64,000 nt of DNA from Aestuariibaculum sediminum (GCF_014596945.1 NZ_JACVXB010000002.1:554172-618171); one strand, 5' to 3'. Positions 54,858-64,000 are shown, counted from the stretch's first letter. Numbers and translations: made by a program. Notes: generated from the letters alone by a model not told the origin.

Positions 54858-54899
54858 GTATAATTTTTAAAATGGGCTAAAGCGGAAACTGTATTTCGA

Positions 54900-56117
54900 T
54901 TAAAATATAATTAAATTAATGTCGCTATAATTTAAATTAAACCACTCGCCAACCGATTTGTTTGTTAAAATTCCGTGGTAAAAATACAACCCATTTTTCA
55001 AACCTTTATCAAATCTTATTGAATTTTCTACACCACCATCTTCTGCAATTTTTAAAAGATAAGGCGTGAAAATATTACTTATTGATAATGAGGATGTTCT
55101 AGAATAGCGTGCCGGAATATTAGGAACACAATAATGAACCACATCGTGTTTTACAAATGTGGGTTGTTTGTGCGAAGTAACTTCACTGGTTTCAAAGCAA
55201 CCTCCCATATCTATACTTACATCAATAATAACAGATCCTTTTTTCATATCCATCACCATGTTTTCAGTAACAATTACTGGAGAACGATTATTGCCTCTTA
55301 CGGCTCCAATAACGACGTCGCATCGTTTTAAGGCTTTAGTTAATATTTTGGGTTGAATGGTAGATGTATATAGTGGACGACCCAAATGGGTTTGAACCCG
55401 ACGCAATTTGGTTATCGAGTTATCAAAAATTTTAACGCTAGCCCCTAATCCTAAGGAACTTCGTGCTGCAAATTCACCTACTGTTCCTGCACCAAGAATA
55501 ACTACTTCTAAAGGAGGGACACCACTTATGTTTCCAAACATTCTGCCATTACCACTCTTGGCATCGGTTAACAATTCTGATGCTATTAAAACGGCAGCAG
55601 TACCTGCAATTTCACTTTGAGATTTTACTGCAGGGTAATTACCGTCGGCATCCCGAATAAATTCAAAAGCTAATGCTGTTATACGTTTTGCCGCAAGAGC
55701 TTCGAAATATTTTTTAGTTTGAGTTTTTAGCTGAAGTGCAGAAATTAATATAGTTTGGGGATTCATTAATTTGATTTGCTCCAGATTGGGCGGTTCTACT
55801 TTTAAAATCATAGGACAGGCAAAAACCTTTGCTGTATCTTTGGTTACTTCGGCGCCTGCCTCGCTGTAATCTTTATCACTAAAATTAGCACCATCTCCAG
55901 CACCAGATTCTAGCAAAACACGATGGCCGTTGCTTACTAGTGCAAATACGGCATCAGGAGTTAAGCAAATACGATTTTCCTGAAATGCCGTTTCTTTTGG
56001 AATTCCAATGAAAAGTTCGCCTTTTCGTTTAAAAATTTCTAAGGTTTCTTCTTGTGGTAAAAGCTGTTGTTTTGTGAAAGGAGAAAGTTGTTTAGCCATG
56101 CTTGCTGCGTAATTCAA
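54900..56117 (-). CDS. ald: Alanine dehydrogenase
   Basis: A 405-residue NAD enzyme interconverting alanine and pyruvate plus ammonia, of the branch related to transhydrogenase alpha subunits. Visible parts: FIGIPKETAFQENRICLTPD near 37-55, EAGAEVTKDTAKVF, the Rossmann motif VVILGAGTVGEFAARSSLGL near 210 and GSVIIDVSIDMGGCFETSEV. The first 35 residues are an extra N-terminal stretch as in Bacteroidota homologues. It is the first gene of a minus-strand unit continuing with the small membrane protein and glycan genes. Confidence 0.9.
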   Translation of the reverse strand: MNYAASMAKQLSPFTKQQLLPQEETLEIFKRKGELFIGIPKETAFQENRICLTPDAVFALVSNGHRVLLESGAGDGANFSDKDYSEAGAEVTKDTAKVFACPMILKVEPPNLEQIKLMNPQTILISALQLKTQTKKYFEALAAKRITALAFEFIRDADGNYPAVKSQSEIAGTAAVLIASELLTDAKSGNGRMFGNISGVPPLEVVILGAGTVGEFAARSSLGLGASVKIFDNSITKLRRVQTHLGRPLYTSTIQPKILTKALKRCDVVIGAVRGNNRSPVIVTENMVMDMKKGSVIIDVSIDMGGCFETSEVTSHKQPTFVKHDVVHYCVPNIPARYSRTSSLSISNIFTPYLLKIAEDGGVENSIRFDKGLKNGLYFYHGILTNKSVGEWFNLNYSDINLIIF

Positions 56118-56304
56118 ATCAAAAAGTTAAATTACAAATAATTTGCAAAATGGATTGAGAGAATTTAATATTTATGAAAAAATTATAAATGCCGAGTTAT
56201 TGCATTCATATTAAAATTGTTAAATCTAAAAAGTAATAAGATTTATGGTTTACTATTTAATCTTTTTAAATTAATTATATATGTTTGTAAGTAGAAACAA
56301 CACT

Positions 56305-58740
56305 ATGATTAAAAAATATTTACCTCTATTTATTTTCTTTTTTACGTTTAACTTATTTGCGCAAAACATAGTGGTTTTAGGTACAGTTTTAGACGAATCT
56401 AATAAGCCTGTAGCCTTTTCTAATGTCGTGTTAACAGAGCAAACTTCACTTCAATCAATAGGAACAACAACAGATGATTTAGGTAAATTTGAATTTGAAT
56501 TTTTAAAAGGAGGAGAGTATATACTTAATATTTCATATTTGGGATTTGAAACCTATTCAAAAGTATTTGCACTAAACGGAACCATAGACTTAGGCAATAT
56601 CATTTTATTGGAAAAGTCGGAAGTTTTAGAAGGGGTAACTATTGTTGCCAAACGCCCGACAATTAAGCGTCTTATAGATCGTACAGTTTTTAATGTTGAG
56701 AATTCAACCGTATCTAATTATAATGTATTAGAAGTTTTAAAATATACTCCGGGGGTGCTAGTGAGTGATGGGAAAATTACAGTAAAAAATTCAAATCCTG
56801 TAATATATTTGAACGACCGACGAGTGTATTTGTCTAATGATGAAGTTCAGCAGTTGTTAGAGGGTACATCGGCTCAAAATGTAAAATCAATTGAAGTAAT
56901 TACAAGTCCACCTGCAAAATACGATGCCGAGGGAGGGGCGGTGATTAATATTGTTACATCTAAAAATATTGTCGCTGGTTATAATGGAAGCGTGTTTGGC
57001 AATTATAAACAAGGCTTCGAATATCCCAAATATTCAGCGGGTACAAGTCACTTTTTTAAAACGAACAAGTTAAATACTTATTTTCATTATAATGTAAGTC
57101 CTAGAAAGGACTTTAGGCACAATAGGGAGTATGTGAATTTTAAAGATGATAATAATGTAAATAACTCCATTTGGGAAACTGATTTTAAAAGAACAAGTGA
57201 AACAGCAAATCATAACTTTGTAACCAACATTGATTATGACTTAAATGAAAATAATGTAATTAGTTTTTCTGGAAACTTATTATTAGGGCCAGAACAAAAC
57301 TCTAATAAGCATATCAATTCTGTTACCGAAATGTTTAATGCTAACTATGATTTAGATTCTCTATTTAAAACCAGAAATGATATTATATTAAATACAAGAA
57401 ATCTTGCATTAAATGTTGATTTTGTTCATGATTTTAAAAAGGAAGGAGAGAAATTAATTGTTAAAGCGCATCATACTAATTACAATCATTCCAATGTTCA
57501 GGATGTAACTTCAGACTATTTTCTTCCAAATGAGACTAATGCTTTTAGGTCAAACATTTTTCAAACCGATTCAGAACAAAAGGCACAGCTTTATACGGGG
57601 CAATTAGATTATGAACTACCTTTAAATAATGGTGTTTTTGTTGAAACTGGTGTAAAATATTCAGATATAACTTCTAATAGTGAAATTAACCAATTTGTCC
57701 TTTCTGGTAATGTGGGTAATAATCAAATAGAAGAGAGTGATACCTTTGTTTATAATGAAATGAATTATGCAGCATATGGGAGTCTTGCACAAGATTGGGA
57801 AAAATGGAGTGTAAAAGCCGGTCTTCGAGTAGAGCATAGTCGCATATCTGGAGAATTATTACTACAGAATTCTGAAAACACAACAGAGTACACTAAGTTT
57901 TTCCCTTCATTTTACTTAACGAACGATATTAACGAAAATAATCAGGTATATTTTAAATACGTTAAGCGTATAAATAGGCCAAAATATAATGATTTAAATC
58001 CATTCCGTTATTATTTAAATGATAACACCTATGTGGTAGGAAATCCAAAATTAAAACCGCAGATAGATGATGTGTTTAATTTAGGGTACACATTAAAAAA
58101 CACCTACACTTTTGAGTTGTTTTACCGTTATGAAAACGACCCATCGTTACAGTTATTTCAACAAGACAACGAAGAGGGCGTTGTTAAATATTCAAGTACA
58201 AATATTGCAAGAAACATAACATACGGATTAGATTTTATGACCTACACGGCGCTTTCAAGTCGTTGGAATTTATATGTGCTATCATCGGTTTTTTATTATG
58301 AAGGCAAATTTTTTAGCCCTTCGGATATGAATGTTTTGAACAGCAATGAGAAATGGTCTATATACGCTCAGGTTATAAATTATTTTTCTTTTTTAAAGGA
58401 TAATAGTTTAACTGCTGAAGTGTCGTATATGTATATTTCTCCTATCGTTGACGGACCTGCAATTTATAGCACGCGGCAAGGGCTTGATATTAATTTTAAG
58501 AAAGCTTTATGGAATAATAGAGCTTCCGTTAATATAGGTGTAACAGATGTTTTTAATACTCAAAATTTCACTGAAACTAACCGTTATGCGGATCAGGATT
58601 TACGATTAGAATCAAATATGGAAAACCGATTATTTGTGGTTGGCTTTAATTATAAGTTTGGGAACTATAAATTAAGCAATAATAAAAAAGAAATTGAAAT
58701 TGATGAACGTGAGCGATTAGAAAACGATTCGCGTCGTTAA
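56305..58740 (+). CDS. Outer-membrane beta-barrel receptor with carboxypeptidase-like domain
   Basis: An 811-residue outer-membrane protein of the TonB-dependent receptor superfamily, Bacteroidota outer_membrane beta-barrel type. I prefer the ATG at 56305 because it starts the signal peptide (IKKYLPLFIFFFTFNLFAQ); the ATG at 56281 adds eight residues. Residues 20-105 are a carboxypeptidase-like regulatory domain, then a plug (LEVLKYTPGVLVSDGKITVK, IYLNDRRVYLSNDEVQQLL) and a 22-strand-like barrel rich in aromatic turns. The charged tail after the last strand (EIEIDERERLENDSRR) is unusual for a barrel end. Substrate unknown; no SusD partner. Its stop overlaps that of the convergent gene. Confidence 0.88.
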   Translation: MIKKYLPLFIFFFTFNLFAQNIVVLGTVLDESNKPVAFSNVVLTEQTSLQSIGTTTDDLGKFEFEFLKGGEYILNISYLGFETYSKVFALNGTIDLGNIILLEKSEVLEGVTIVAKRPTIKRLIDRTVFNVENSTVSNYNVLEVLKYTPGVLVSDGKITVKNSNPVIYLNDRRVYLSNDEVQQLLEGTSAQNVKSIEVITSPPAKYDAEGGAVINIVTSKNIVAGYNGSVFGNYKQGFEYPKYSAGTSHFFKTNKLNTYFHYNVSPRKDFRHNREYVNFKDDNNVNNSIWETDFKRTSETANHNFVTNIDYDLNENNVISFSGNLLLGPEQNSNKHINSVTEMFNANYDLDSLFKTRNDIILNTRNLALNVDFVHDFKKEGEKLIVKAHHTNYNHSNVQDVTSDYFLPNETNAFRSNIFQTDSEQKAQLYTGQLDYELPLNNGVFVETGVKYSDITSNSEINQFVLSGNVGNNQIEESDTFVYNEMNYAAYGSLAQDWEKWSVKAGLRVEHSRISGELLLQNSENTTEYTKFFPSFYLTNDINENNQVYFKYVKRINRPKYNDLNPFRYYLNDNTYVVGNPKLKPQIDDVFNLGYTLKNTYTFELFYRYENDPSLQLFQQDNEEGVVKYSSTNIARNITYGLDFMTYTALSSRWNLYVLSSVFYYEGKFFSPSDMNVLNSNEKWSIYAQVINYFSFLKDNSLTAEVSYMYISPIVDGPAIYSTRQGLDINFKKALWNNRASVNIGVTDVFNTQNFTETNRYADQDLRLESNMENRLFVVGFNYKFGNYKLSNNKKEIEIDERERLENDSRR

Positions 58741-59279
58741 AAGTAATTTCTTAATCTATCCCAAAAGTTTTTAGGAGTCATTTTAAATTCTTCTTCTAAT
58801 TCTTCTAACGATTTATCGGCTGAATTAATTTTATTAAAAATTTGTGCACGAATCAAGTAAATAGATGGCACAATGATTGCCATAATAGGAATTAAATAAA
58901 TTAATTGATTAGAATCTACGTAATTTAAATCATCATTTAAGGTGATAAAGATTTGGTAAGCATACATAGCAATAGGAACTAAAAGCACATGATACCACCA
59001 ATGGCGACAGGTAAAAAACCAAATAAACAATAAGAATAAAGGAATAATTTTACCCGTCAATGTCCAGGCTAAAACAAATATACTCCCATAATATTTACTG
59101 TCATACCTAAATAAAAAAGTCTCCCAAACTTGTACGTCGGGAGCACTTTCATATAGGTAAAACAAATAAGGAGTCATCGCTATTAAAGTAGCAATAATAC
59201 TCCCTATAATTAAGCTTTTTTTATCCAGCCGATGGAACTTTGATTCTCCATCTTTCGATTTTTGCTGTTTGTTGTTCAT
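58737..59279 (-). CDS. Polytopic membrane protein of unknown function
   Basis: A 180-residue protein with about four membrane helices (SLIIGSIIATLIAMTPYLFY first) and a charged C-terminal tail with LEELEEEFKMTPKNFWDRL. The ATG at 59279 (MNNKQQKSKDGESKF) is preferred; the upstream extension is the out-of-frame shadow of the small gene at 59221-59364. It is probably co-transcribed with that gene. No family recognised. Confidence 0.7.
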   Translation of the reverse strand: MNNKQQKSKDGESKFHRLDKKSLIIGSIIATLIAMTPYLFYLYESAPDVQVWETFLFRYDSKYYGSIFVLAWTLTGKIIPLFLLFIWFFTCRHWWYHVLLVPIAMYAYQIFITLNDDLNYVDSNQLIYLIPIMAIIVPSIYLIRAQIFNKINSADKSLEELEEEFKMTPKNFWDRLRNYF

Positions 59280-59364
59280 CTTGGTTAACTGTATTTGCTG
59301 AGTACGCTGCAAACAACATTCCTCCAAATAGTGCAATTGCGATTAAATACTTTTTAGTTTTCAT
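59221..59364 (-). CDS. Small exported peptide, 47 residues
   Basis: Starts MKTKKYLIAIALFGGMLFAA, a clean signal peptide, and continues YSANTVNQDEQQTAKIERWR then IKVPSAG. Its last 59 bases overlap the start of the 58737-59279 gene in another frame, so translation of the two may be coupled. The presence of a good signal peptide and a basic, proline-ending tail suggests a real secreted peptide, and I recall flavobacterial peptides with a similar start and a KVRIP-like end, but could not verify. Confidence 0.55.
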   Translation of the reverse strand: MKTKKYLIAIALFGGMLFAAYSANTVNQDEQQTAKIERWRIKVPSAG

Positions 59365-59533
59365 TTTTTAAGGGATTTAATTAATTAATATACCCAAATG
59401 TAACTAAAGACTATATGGAAGTTTTTTGTGAAATGTTAAAAAAATGTTAAAATCAAATGATTTTTATTTTTTTGCTGTGGGTTTACCGTAAAACTTCAAA
59501 ATTGCGGAGTAAATGTGCTATTATCTTATAAAA

Positions 59534-59974
59534 TTATGTGCTTTTATGCTCTTTTAATGTTAATATTCTATTCTTGTCTTTTGTTATTTTTATAGTAACG
59601 GTATGGTAATTATCAGGTAATAAATCTTCAATAATATCTGGCCACTCGATTAAAATCCAATGTCCAGATTCCAGATAATCTTCAATACCAAAATTATATA
59701 CTTCTTCTATATCTTTAATTCGATACAAATCAAAATGATAAATTTTATCATTTTGTAATTCGTACTCATTCACTATTGAAAATGTAGGGCTACTTACTTC
59801 ATCCTCGCTACCTAATGCTTTAATAATGGCTTTAGTGAGGGTTGTTTTTCCAGCCCCCATGTCGCCATGAAATAATAATGTTTTACTATTAAGGCTATTA
59901 ATTAAAAGTTTAGCGGTATCATCTAAACTTTCCAGGTTATAATTTATTTCCAATACTACTAGATTAAAAAACAA
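59534..59974 (-). CDS. tsaE: TsaE, tRNA threonylcarbamoyladenosine synthesis ATPase
   Basis: A 146-residue P-loop protein that, with TsaB and TsaD, forms t6A37 in tRNAs. Walker A is HGDMGAGKTT at 36-45; SSPTFSIVNEYE (near 78) and HFDLYRIKDIEEVYNFGIED are TsaE marks. The ATG at 59974 is the only ATG; a TTG at 59953 (before EINYN) would give the usual length of N-terminus. Same direction as porX upstream, 70-base gap. Confidence 0.93.
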   Translation of the reverse strand: MFFNLVVLEINYNLESLDDTAKLLINSLNSKTLLFHGDMGAGKTTLTKAIIKALGSEDEVSSPTFSIVNEYELQNDKIYHFDLYRIKDIEEVYNFGIEDYLESGHWILIEWPDIIEDLLPDNYHTVTIKITKDKNRILTLKEHKST

Positions 59975-60044
59975 TATTACAAATTTTATACGAAAAACAC
60001 TAACACTTTGTGTATTTTATCGATAATTTCGTGTATTACATAGA

Positions 60045-61598
60045 TTATCTTGGTGAAAATATACTGATGGGTATAATCATTTCTTCAAGAGAAACACCGC
60101 CGTGCTGATACGTATTTCTATAATAGCTTACATAATGATTATAGTTGTTAGGGTAAGCAAAAAACAAATCACTTTTTGCAAATATATAAGAACTACTCAT
60201 ATTAATGGATGGCAAATGCACTTCTTTTGGGTTTTTAATAACCATTACATCTTTGTCCTCATAAGTTAAACTCCGTCCTGTTTTATATCTTAAATTTAGA
60301 CTTGTTTCTCTATCTCCAATAACTTTGGAGGGGTTTTTTACATTTATAGTCCCATGGTCGGTGGTTATTATTAATTTGAACCCTAATTGTTGCGCTTGTT
60401 GTATCATTTCCAATAGGGGTGAGTTTTTAAACCAACTGAGCGTTAGGGATCTATATGCCTTATCGTTTGACGCTAATTCCTTAACTACTTCCATTTCTGT
60501 TTTAGAGTGTGAAAGCATATCAACAAAATTGTATACCACAACTGTTAAGTCGTTGTTTTTAAATGATTTAAAGTTTTCTGCGAGTTTTTTTCCTGTTTTT
60601 AAATTTGTTATTTTATGAAATTCGTATTTTAAATAATCTAAATTTAAACGTTTAATTTGAGCGTCTAAAAAGTCCTGCTCATGTAGGTTCTTGCCGCCTT
60701 CATCGGTATCGTTTTTCCAGTACTGAGGGTATAATTTTTCCATATCGCTTGGCATTAAACCTGAAAAAATAGCATTTCGAGCATATTGAGTAGCAGTGGG
60801 AAGTATACTGAAAAAAGCTTCCTCATGGTCTTTTTTGTAGTGATTATTTATTATTGGTTCGAATACTTTCCATTGGTCATATCTTAAATTGTCTACAACA
60901 ACCAAAAGCGTAGGTTGTTCTTTGCTTAATTCTGGAACTATTTTTTCTTTGAACACCGTATGCGACATTATAGGAGCATGCGTATTCGGCAAAAACCAGT
61001 CGGTGTAATTTTTTTCTATAAATTTCCCAAATTGGATATTTGCTTCGTTTTTTTGAGATTCAAGAATTTCAAACATACTAGCGTCTTCTATGTTTTCAAG
61101 TTGTATTTCCCAATACAATAGTTTTTGATACAGATTAACCCATTCTTCATATGAATTTACCATCGACAAGTCCATAGCAATCTTTCTAAATTCCTGTTGG
61201 TAACTAGAAGTTGTTTTCTCTGAAACCAATCGAGAATGGTCTAAATTCTTTTTTAAACTTAATAATATTTGGTTGGGATTTACAGGTTTTATAAGGTAGT
61301 CTGCTATTTTACTGCCAATAGCCTCTTCCATAATATATTCTTCTTCACTTTTTGTAATCATTACAACAGGAAGGTTTTCTTGTTTTTCTTTAAGTTCATT
61401 CAGGGTCTCTAAACCGGTAAGACCTGGCATATTTTCATCTAAAAAAACAATATCAAATTTCTCCTGCTCTAAAACATCTATGGCTTCACTGCCACTTTTA
61501 CAGGTGGTTACATTATAATTTCGTTGTTCTAAAAATATGATATGAGGTTTAAGTAAGTCGATTTCGTCATCAACCCAAAGAATTTGTATTGTATTCAT
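60045..61598 (-). CDS. porX: PorX, response regulator with PglZ domain (T9SS control)
   Basis: A 517-residue protein joining a CheY-like receiver (acidic Asp10/Asp11, phospho-acceptor Asp54 in VFLDENMPG, Lys104) to a PglZ-type alkaline-phosphatase-fold domain (TATQYARNAIFSGLMPSDME, NFVDMLSHSKTEME, ITTDHGTINV). In Bacteroidota this is PorX, which with the sensor PorY controls type IX secretion genes. The receiver ends near 120 and a helical linker connects the domains. It is followed by tsaE on the same strand. Confidence 0.95.
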   Translation of the reverse strand: MNTIQILWVDDEIDLLKPHIIFLEQRNYNVTTCKSGSEAIDVLEQEKFDIVFLDENMPGLTGLETLNELKEKQENLPVVMITKSEEEYIMEEAIGSKIADYLIKPVNPNQILLSLKKNLDHSRLVSEKTTSSYQQEFRKIAMDLSMVNSYEEWVNLYQKLLYWEIQLENIEDASMFEILESQKNEANIQFGKFIEKNYTDWFLPNTHAPIMSHTVFKEKIVPELSKEQPTLLVVVDNLRYDQWKVFEPIINNHYKKDHEEAFFSILPTATQYARNAIFSGLMPSDMEKLYPQYWKNDTDEGGKNLHEQDFLDAQIKRLNLDYLKYEFHKITNLKTGKKLAENFKSFKNNDLTVVVYNFVDMLSHSKTEMEVVKELASNDKAYRSLTLSWFKNSPLLEMIQQAQQLGFKLIITTDHGTINVKNPSKVIGDRETSLNLRYKTGRSLTYEDKDVMVIKNPKEVHLPSINMSSSYIFAKSDLFFAYPNNYNHYVSYYRNTYQHGGVSLEEMIIPISIFSPR

Positions 61599-61648
61599 TT
61601 AAATGTTTTTAACAATTAATTTAATTTTAATTTGTTTAAAGAATGTCT

Positions 61649-61679
61649 TTTGCTTACAATAGGTATATCTCTATATTTG
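61649..61679 (+). promoter_or_regulatory. Promoter of the HD-domain gene
   Basis: TTTG at 61649-61652, 19 bases, TATATTTG at 61672-61679: an exact consensus match. The TTG start at 61711 is about 25 bases beyond the expected start of transcription. Confidence 0.8.
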
Positions 61680-61710
61680 TAAGACTTATTTTTAAAAGCC
61701 TTAATAAAGA

Positions 61711-62931
61711 TTGAACAAACTTAAAATATTAAACGACCCAATTTACGGATTTATTACTATTCCTAATTCCTTAATCTTCGATTTAATTCAACATAAATAT
61801 TTTCAACGTTTACGTCGAATAACTCAAATGGGAATGTCTTATACTGTGTACCCGGGGGCGCACCATACGCGATTTCATCACGCGATAGGTTGCGTACATT
61901 TAATGATGCAAACAGTGAATATACTTCGTTTTAAAGGAGTTACCATTTCTGAAGAAGAAGAGAACGGGTTGTATGTTGCTATTTTACTTCATGATATTGG
62001 TCATGGCCCATTTTCACATGCCATGGAGCATAGTATTGTAAATGGTGTTTCGCACGAAGAACTGTCCTTGCTTTTTATGCAGCAATTAAATAAAGAATTT
62101 AACGGAAGTTTAACGTTGGCAATTCAAATATTTAAAGGAGAATATCCGAGAGCGTTCATGGGACAATTAATTTCCGGGCAGTTTGATATTGATCGTGCTG
62201 ATTACCTAAAACGCGATAGTTTTTATACAGGAGTAGCTGAAGGGAATGTAAATAGTGAACGATTAATAACTATGCTTAATGTGGTTAATGATGAGTTGGT
62301 TGTGGAAGAAAAAGGAATTTATAGTGTAGAAAAATTTATTGTAGCAAGAAGACTCATGTATTGGCAGGTGTATTTACATAAAACAGGCTTGGTTGCCGAG
62401 CAACTTCTAATACGTGTACTAAAACGAGCCAAAGAATTATATAATGAGGGTTATAAGCTCCCGGCAAGCAGAGCGTTAACTTACTTTTTGGAGAATAAAA
62501 TAAGTTTAGAAGAATTTAATGATCATACCTTAGAAATATTCGCTTTACTTGATGATTACGATATAATATCTGCAATGAAAGAATGGCAATATGAGAAGGA
62601 TTTTGTTCTTGGTCATTTATGTAGTATGATTATAAACAGACATTTGTTAACTATAAAGATTAAAAAGAAAAGAATAAAGAGTGAATTGCTAGAAAGTAAA
62701 TTACAAGAAATGATGCTCAAATATAATATATCAAGAGCAGAAGCTTCTTATTTTGTATTTTCTGGCGATATTTCAAATCAAGCGTACCAATTAGAGCGTA
62801 AAGAAATTAAAATTTTAAACAAATCAGGAAAAATACAAGATTTCATAAAAGCTTCAGATCATCTAAATATAAAAGCACTTGCTAAACCAGTAACAAAGTA
62901 TTATATCTGTTATCCGAAGCAAACCTCTTAA
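61711..62931 (+). CDS. HD-domain phosphohydrolase (SAMHD1/dGTPase-like)
   Basis: A 406-residue metal-dependent phosphohydrolase, starting at TTG just after an exact promoter. DPIYGFITIPNSLIFDLIQH, FQRLRRITQMGMSYTVYPGA, HHTRFHHAIG (51-60) and the HD pair His94-Asp95 in LLHDIGHGPFSHAME are characteristic; DFDIDRADYLKRDS-like text FDIDRADYLKRDSFYTG is the third metal region. Such proteins hydrolyse dNTPs or other nucleotides. It is placed directly before lpxD, an order I remember as common in Bacteroidota. Its exact nucleotide is unknown. Confidence 0.9.
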   Translation: MNKLKILNDPIYGFITIPNSLIFDLIQHKYFQRLRRITQMGMSYTVYPGAHHTRFHHAIGCVHLMMQTVNILRFKGVTISEEEENGLYVAILLHDIGHGPFSHAMEHSIVNGVSHEELSLLFMQQLNKEFNGSLTLAIQIFKGEYPRAFMGQLISGQFDIDRADYLKRDSFYTGVAEGNVNSERLITMLNVVNDELVVEEKGIYSVEKFIVARRLMYWQVYLHKTGLVAEQLLIRVLKRAKELYNEGYKLPASRALTYFLENKISLEEFNDHTLEIFALLDDYDIISAMKEWQYEKDFVLGHLCSMIINRHLLTIKIKKKRIKSELLESKLQEMMLKYNISRAEASYFVFSGDISNQAYQLERKEIKILNKSGKIQDFIKASDHLNIKALAKPVTKYYICYPKQTS

Positions 62932-63010
62932 CGTGTTATGGTTACCACTTAGTCTAATAGCATTCTAACATTAAGCTCGGGAAGATGAAAAACATTAGCA
63001 CATTTTTTCA

Positions 63011-63018
63011 TACTTTTG
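63011..63018 (+). promoter_or_regulatory. Possible promoter -7 box for lpxD
   Basis: TACTTTTG matches TAnnTTTG and lies about 32 bases before the GTG start. No TTTG at the -33 position, so support is partial. Confidence 0.4.
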
Positions 63019-63049
63019 CCCAATAAACTGAACAAGCAAACTTTAAAGT

Positions 63050-64000
63050 GTGAAATTTACAGCAGAACAAATAGCAGGGATTTTAATGGGTGATGTCGTT
63101 GGAAATCCTAATGCTGAAGTATCTAAACTTTCTAAAATAGAAGAGGGTACTGAAGGTTCTTTAACGTTTTTAGCAAACCCGAAATACAAACAGTATATTT
63201 ATTCTACAAAAGCATCTATTACTATAGTTAATAAATCTTTTGAACCTGAAGACGATATAGAAACTACATTAATAAAAGTTGAGGATGCTTATCTGGCATT
63301 TTCTAAAATTCTGGAATATTACAATTCTGTAAAACTTAATAAAGTAGGGGTTGAGCAACCTTCGTTTATAGCAGAATCTTCTTTCTATGGAGATAATGTA
63401 TATGTAGGAGCGTTTTCATATATAGGTGAAAATGTAAGAATAGGTGATAACGTGAAGATTTTCCCTAACAGCTATATCGGAGACAATACAGTTATTGGCG
63501 ATAATACAATCATATTTTCAGGAGCTAAAATATATTCTGAAACGGTAATTGGTAAAAATTGCGTAATTAATTCTGGCGCGATTATAGGGGCTGATGGATT
63601 TGGTTATGCGCCAAATGAAGATGGTGGCTATAATAAGGTACCGCAAACTGGTAACGTTATTATCGAAGATTTCGTGGATGTTGGTGCTACAACAACTATA
63701 GACCGCGCTACATTAGGTTCTACAATTATTAGAACTGGGGTGAAATTAGATAACCAGATTCAAATTGCTCATAATGTTGAAATTGGCAAAAACACAGTAA
63801 TTGCAGCGCAAACAGGAATTGCTGGCTCCACTAAAATTGGAGAAAATTGTCAGATTGGTGGACAAGTTGGTATCGCTGGTCATATAGTAATAGGTAATAA
63901 TGTAAAAGTTCAGGCGCAGTCTGGTATAGCAAGAAAAGTAAAAGATAACGAAGTGTTACAAGGATCTCCGGCCATTACACTTAGTGATTATAATAAATCG
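63050..64000 (+). CDS. lpxD: LpxD, UDP-3-O-acylglucosamine N-acyltransferase, 3' end outside the window
   Basis: 317 codons are present without a stop; the usual length is about 340, so only the last 20-30 residues are missing. GTG start gives [20 protein letters not shown]. The N-terminal domain (about 1-100) is followed by hexapeptide repeats of a left-handed beta-helix ([20 protein letters not shown]), [15 protein letters not shown] and [19 protein letters not shown], with the likely catalytic His in IAHNVEIG. It adds the second acyl chain in lipid A synthesis. Confidence 0.96.
   Translation, partial: MKFTAEQIAGILMGDVVGNPNAEVSKLSKIEEGTEGSLTFLANPKYKQYIYSTKASITIVNKSFEPEDDIETTLIKVEDAYLAFSKILEYYNSVKLNKVGVEQPSFIAESSFYGDNVYVGAFSYIGENVRIGDNVKIFPNSYIGDNTVIGDNTIIFSGAKIYSETVIGKNCVINSGAIIGADGFGYAPNEDGGYNKVPQTGNVIIEDFVDVGATTTIDRATLGSTIIRTGVKLDNQIQIAHNVEIGKNTVIAAQTGIAGSTKIGENCQIGGQVGIAGHIVIGNNVKVQAQSGIARKVKDNEVLQGSPAITLSDYNKS

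Noticed and set aside
55385-55402. Palindrome-like GGGTTTGAACCC, resembling a tRNA T-arm
   Set aside because: It lies inside the alanine dehydrogenase coding frame and no tRNA cloverleaf forms around it.

Overview
The window looks like chromosome of a marine-type Flavobacteriaceae bacterium (Bacteroidota). The evidence is low GC, genes without Shine-Dalgarno sites, promoters of the TTTG-N19-TAnnTTTG type, lipoprotein signals ending in Ser-Cys, a SusC/SusD pair, the type IX secretion regulator PorX, and a soluble CapD-like dehydratase. I see no rRNA, tRNA, CRISPR array or insertion sequence.

Region 1 (1-33490) is a large polysaccharide utilisation locus, entirely on the + strand. Its enzymes fit breakdown of N-linked glycans and chitin-like GlcNAc material: a chitinase-like GH18, a GHL10-like putative glycosidase, three GH92 alpha-mannosidases, a GlcNAc-asparaginase (cuts the sugar-Asn bond), a GH20 beta-hexosaminidase, two GH29 alpha-fucosidases and a two-domain GH3. 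SusC, SusD and a small lipoprotein follow the enzymes instead of leading them. Clear hairpin terminators at 21550, 26350 and 32230 split the locus into three transcription units; a formylglycine-generating enzyme (sulfatase activator) follows from its own promoter. In the middle of the first unit, between the fucosidase and mannosidase genes, lies a five-gene block (9885-17680) of a type best known from Planctomycetes: DUF1549/DUF1553 cytochrome-like protein, DUF1501 protein, NHL propeller, and a DUF2231 membrane protein with a CxxCH haem site. Two of its products carry the same C-terminal module as the GH20 enzyme, so the block probably acts on the same glycan. This is the best candidate in the window for an undescribed system.

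Region 2 (33700-46800) is housekeeping and regulation: DUF3667 membrane protein, UvrA, an ECF sigma factor with a 48-residue companion gene, an endonuclease III without its iron-sulfur cysteines, Bcp peroxiredoxin, a conserved protein of unknown function, an MBL-fold hydrolase, an XRE regulator divergent from an M14 peptidase with an array of TACA-N2-TGTA dyads between them, and an Lrp-type regulator. The gene-poor stretch 39880-40860 holds two copies of an unusual module: paired AAAACGTTTT palindromes exactly 21 bp apart, a small secreted-peptide gene in one copy only, roughly 24-bp iterons and a terminator.

Region 3 (46800-54500) holds sugar-nucleotide and glycan assembly genes (UDP-sugar dehydrogenase, epimerase, PglE-like aminotransferase, CapD/PglF-like dehydratase, sugar transferase) interleaved with aroB and proline dehydrogenase. 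Region 4 (54500-64000) holds alanine dehydrogenase, an outer-membrane beta-barrel receptor, a membrane protein with an overlapping 47-residue gene, tsaE, porX, an HD-domain phosphohydrolase and the 5' part of lpxD, which runs off the window. Functions come from reading protein motifs by eye; no database search was possible.
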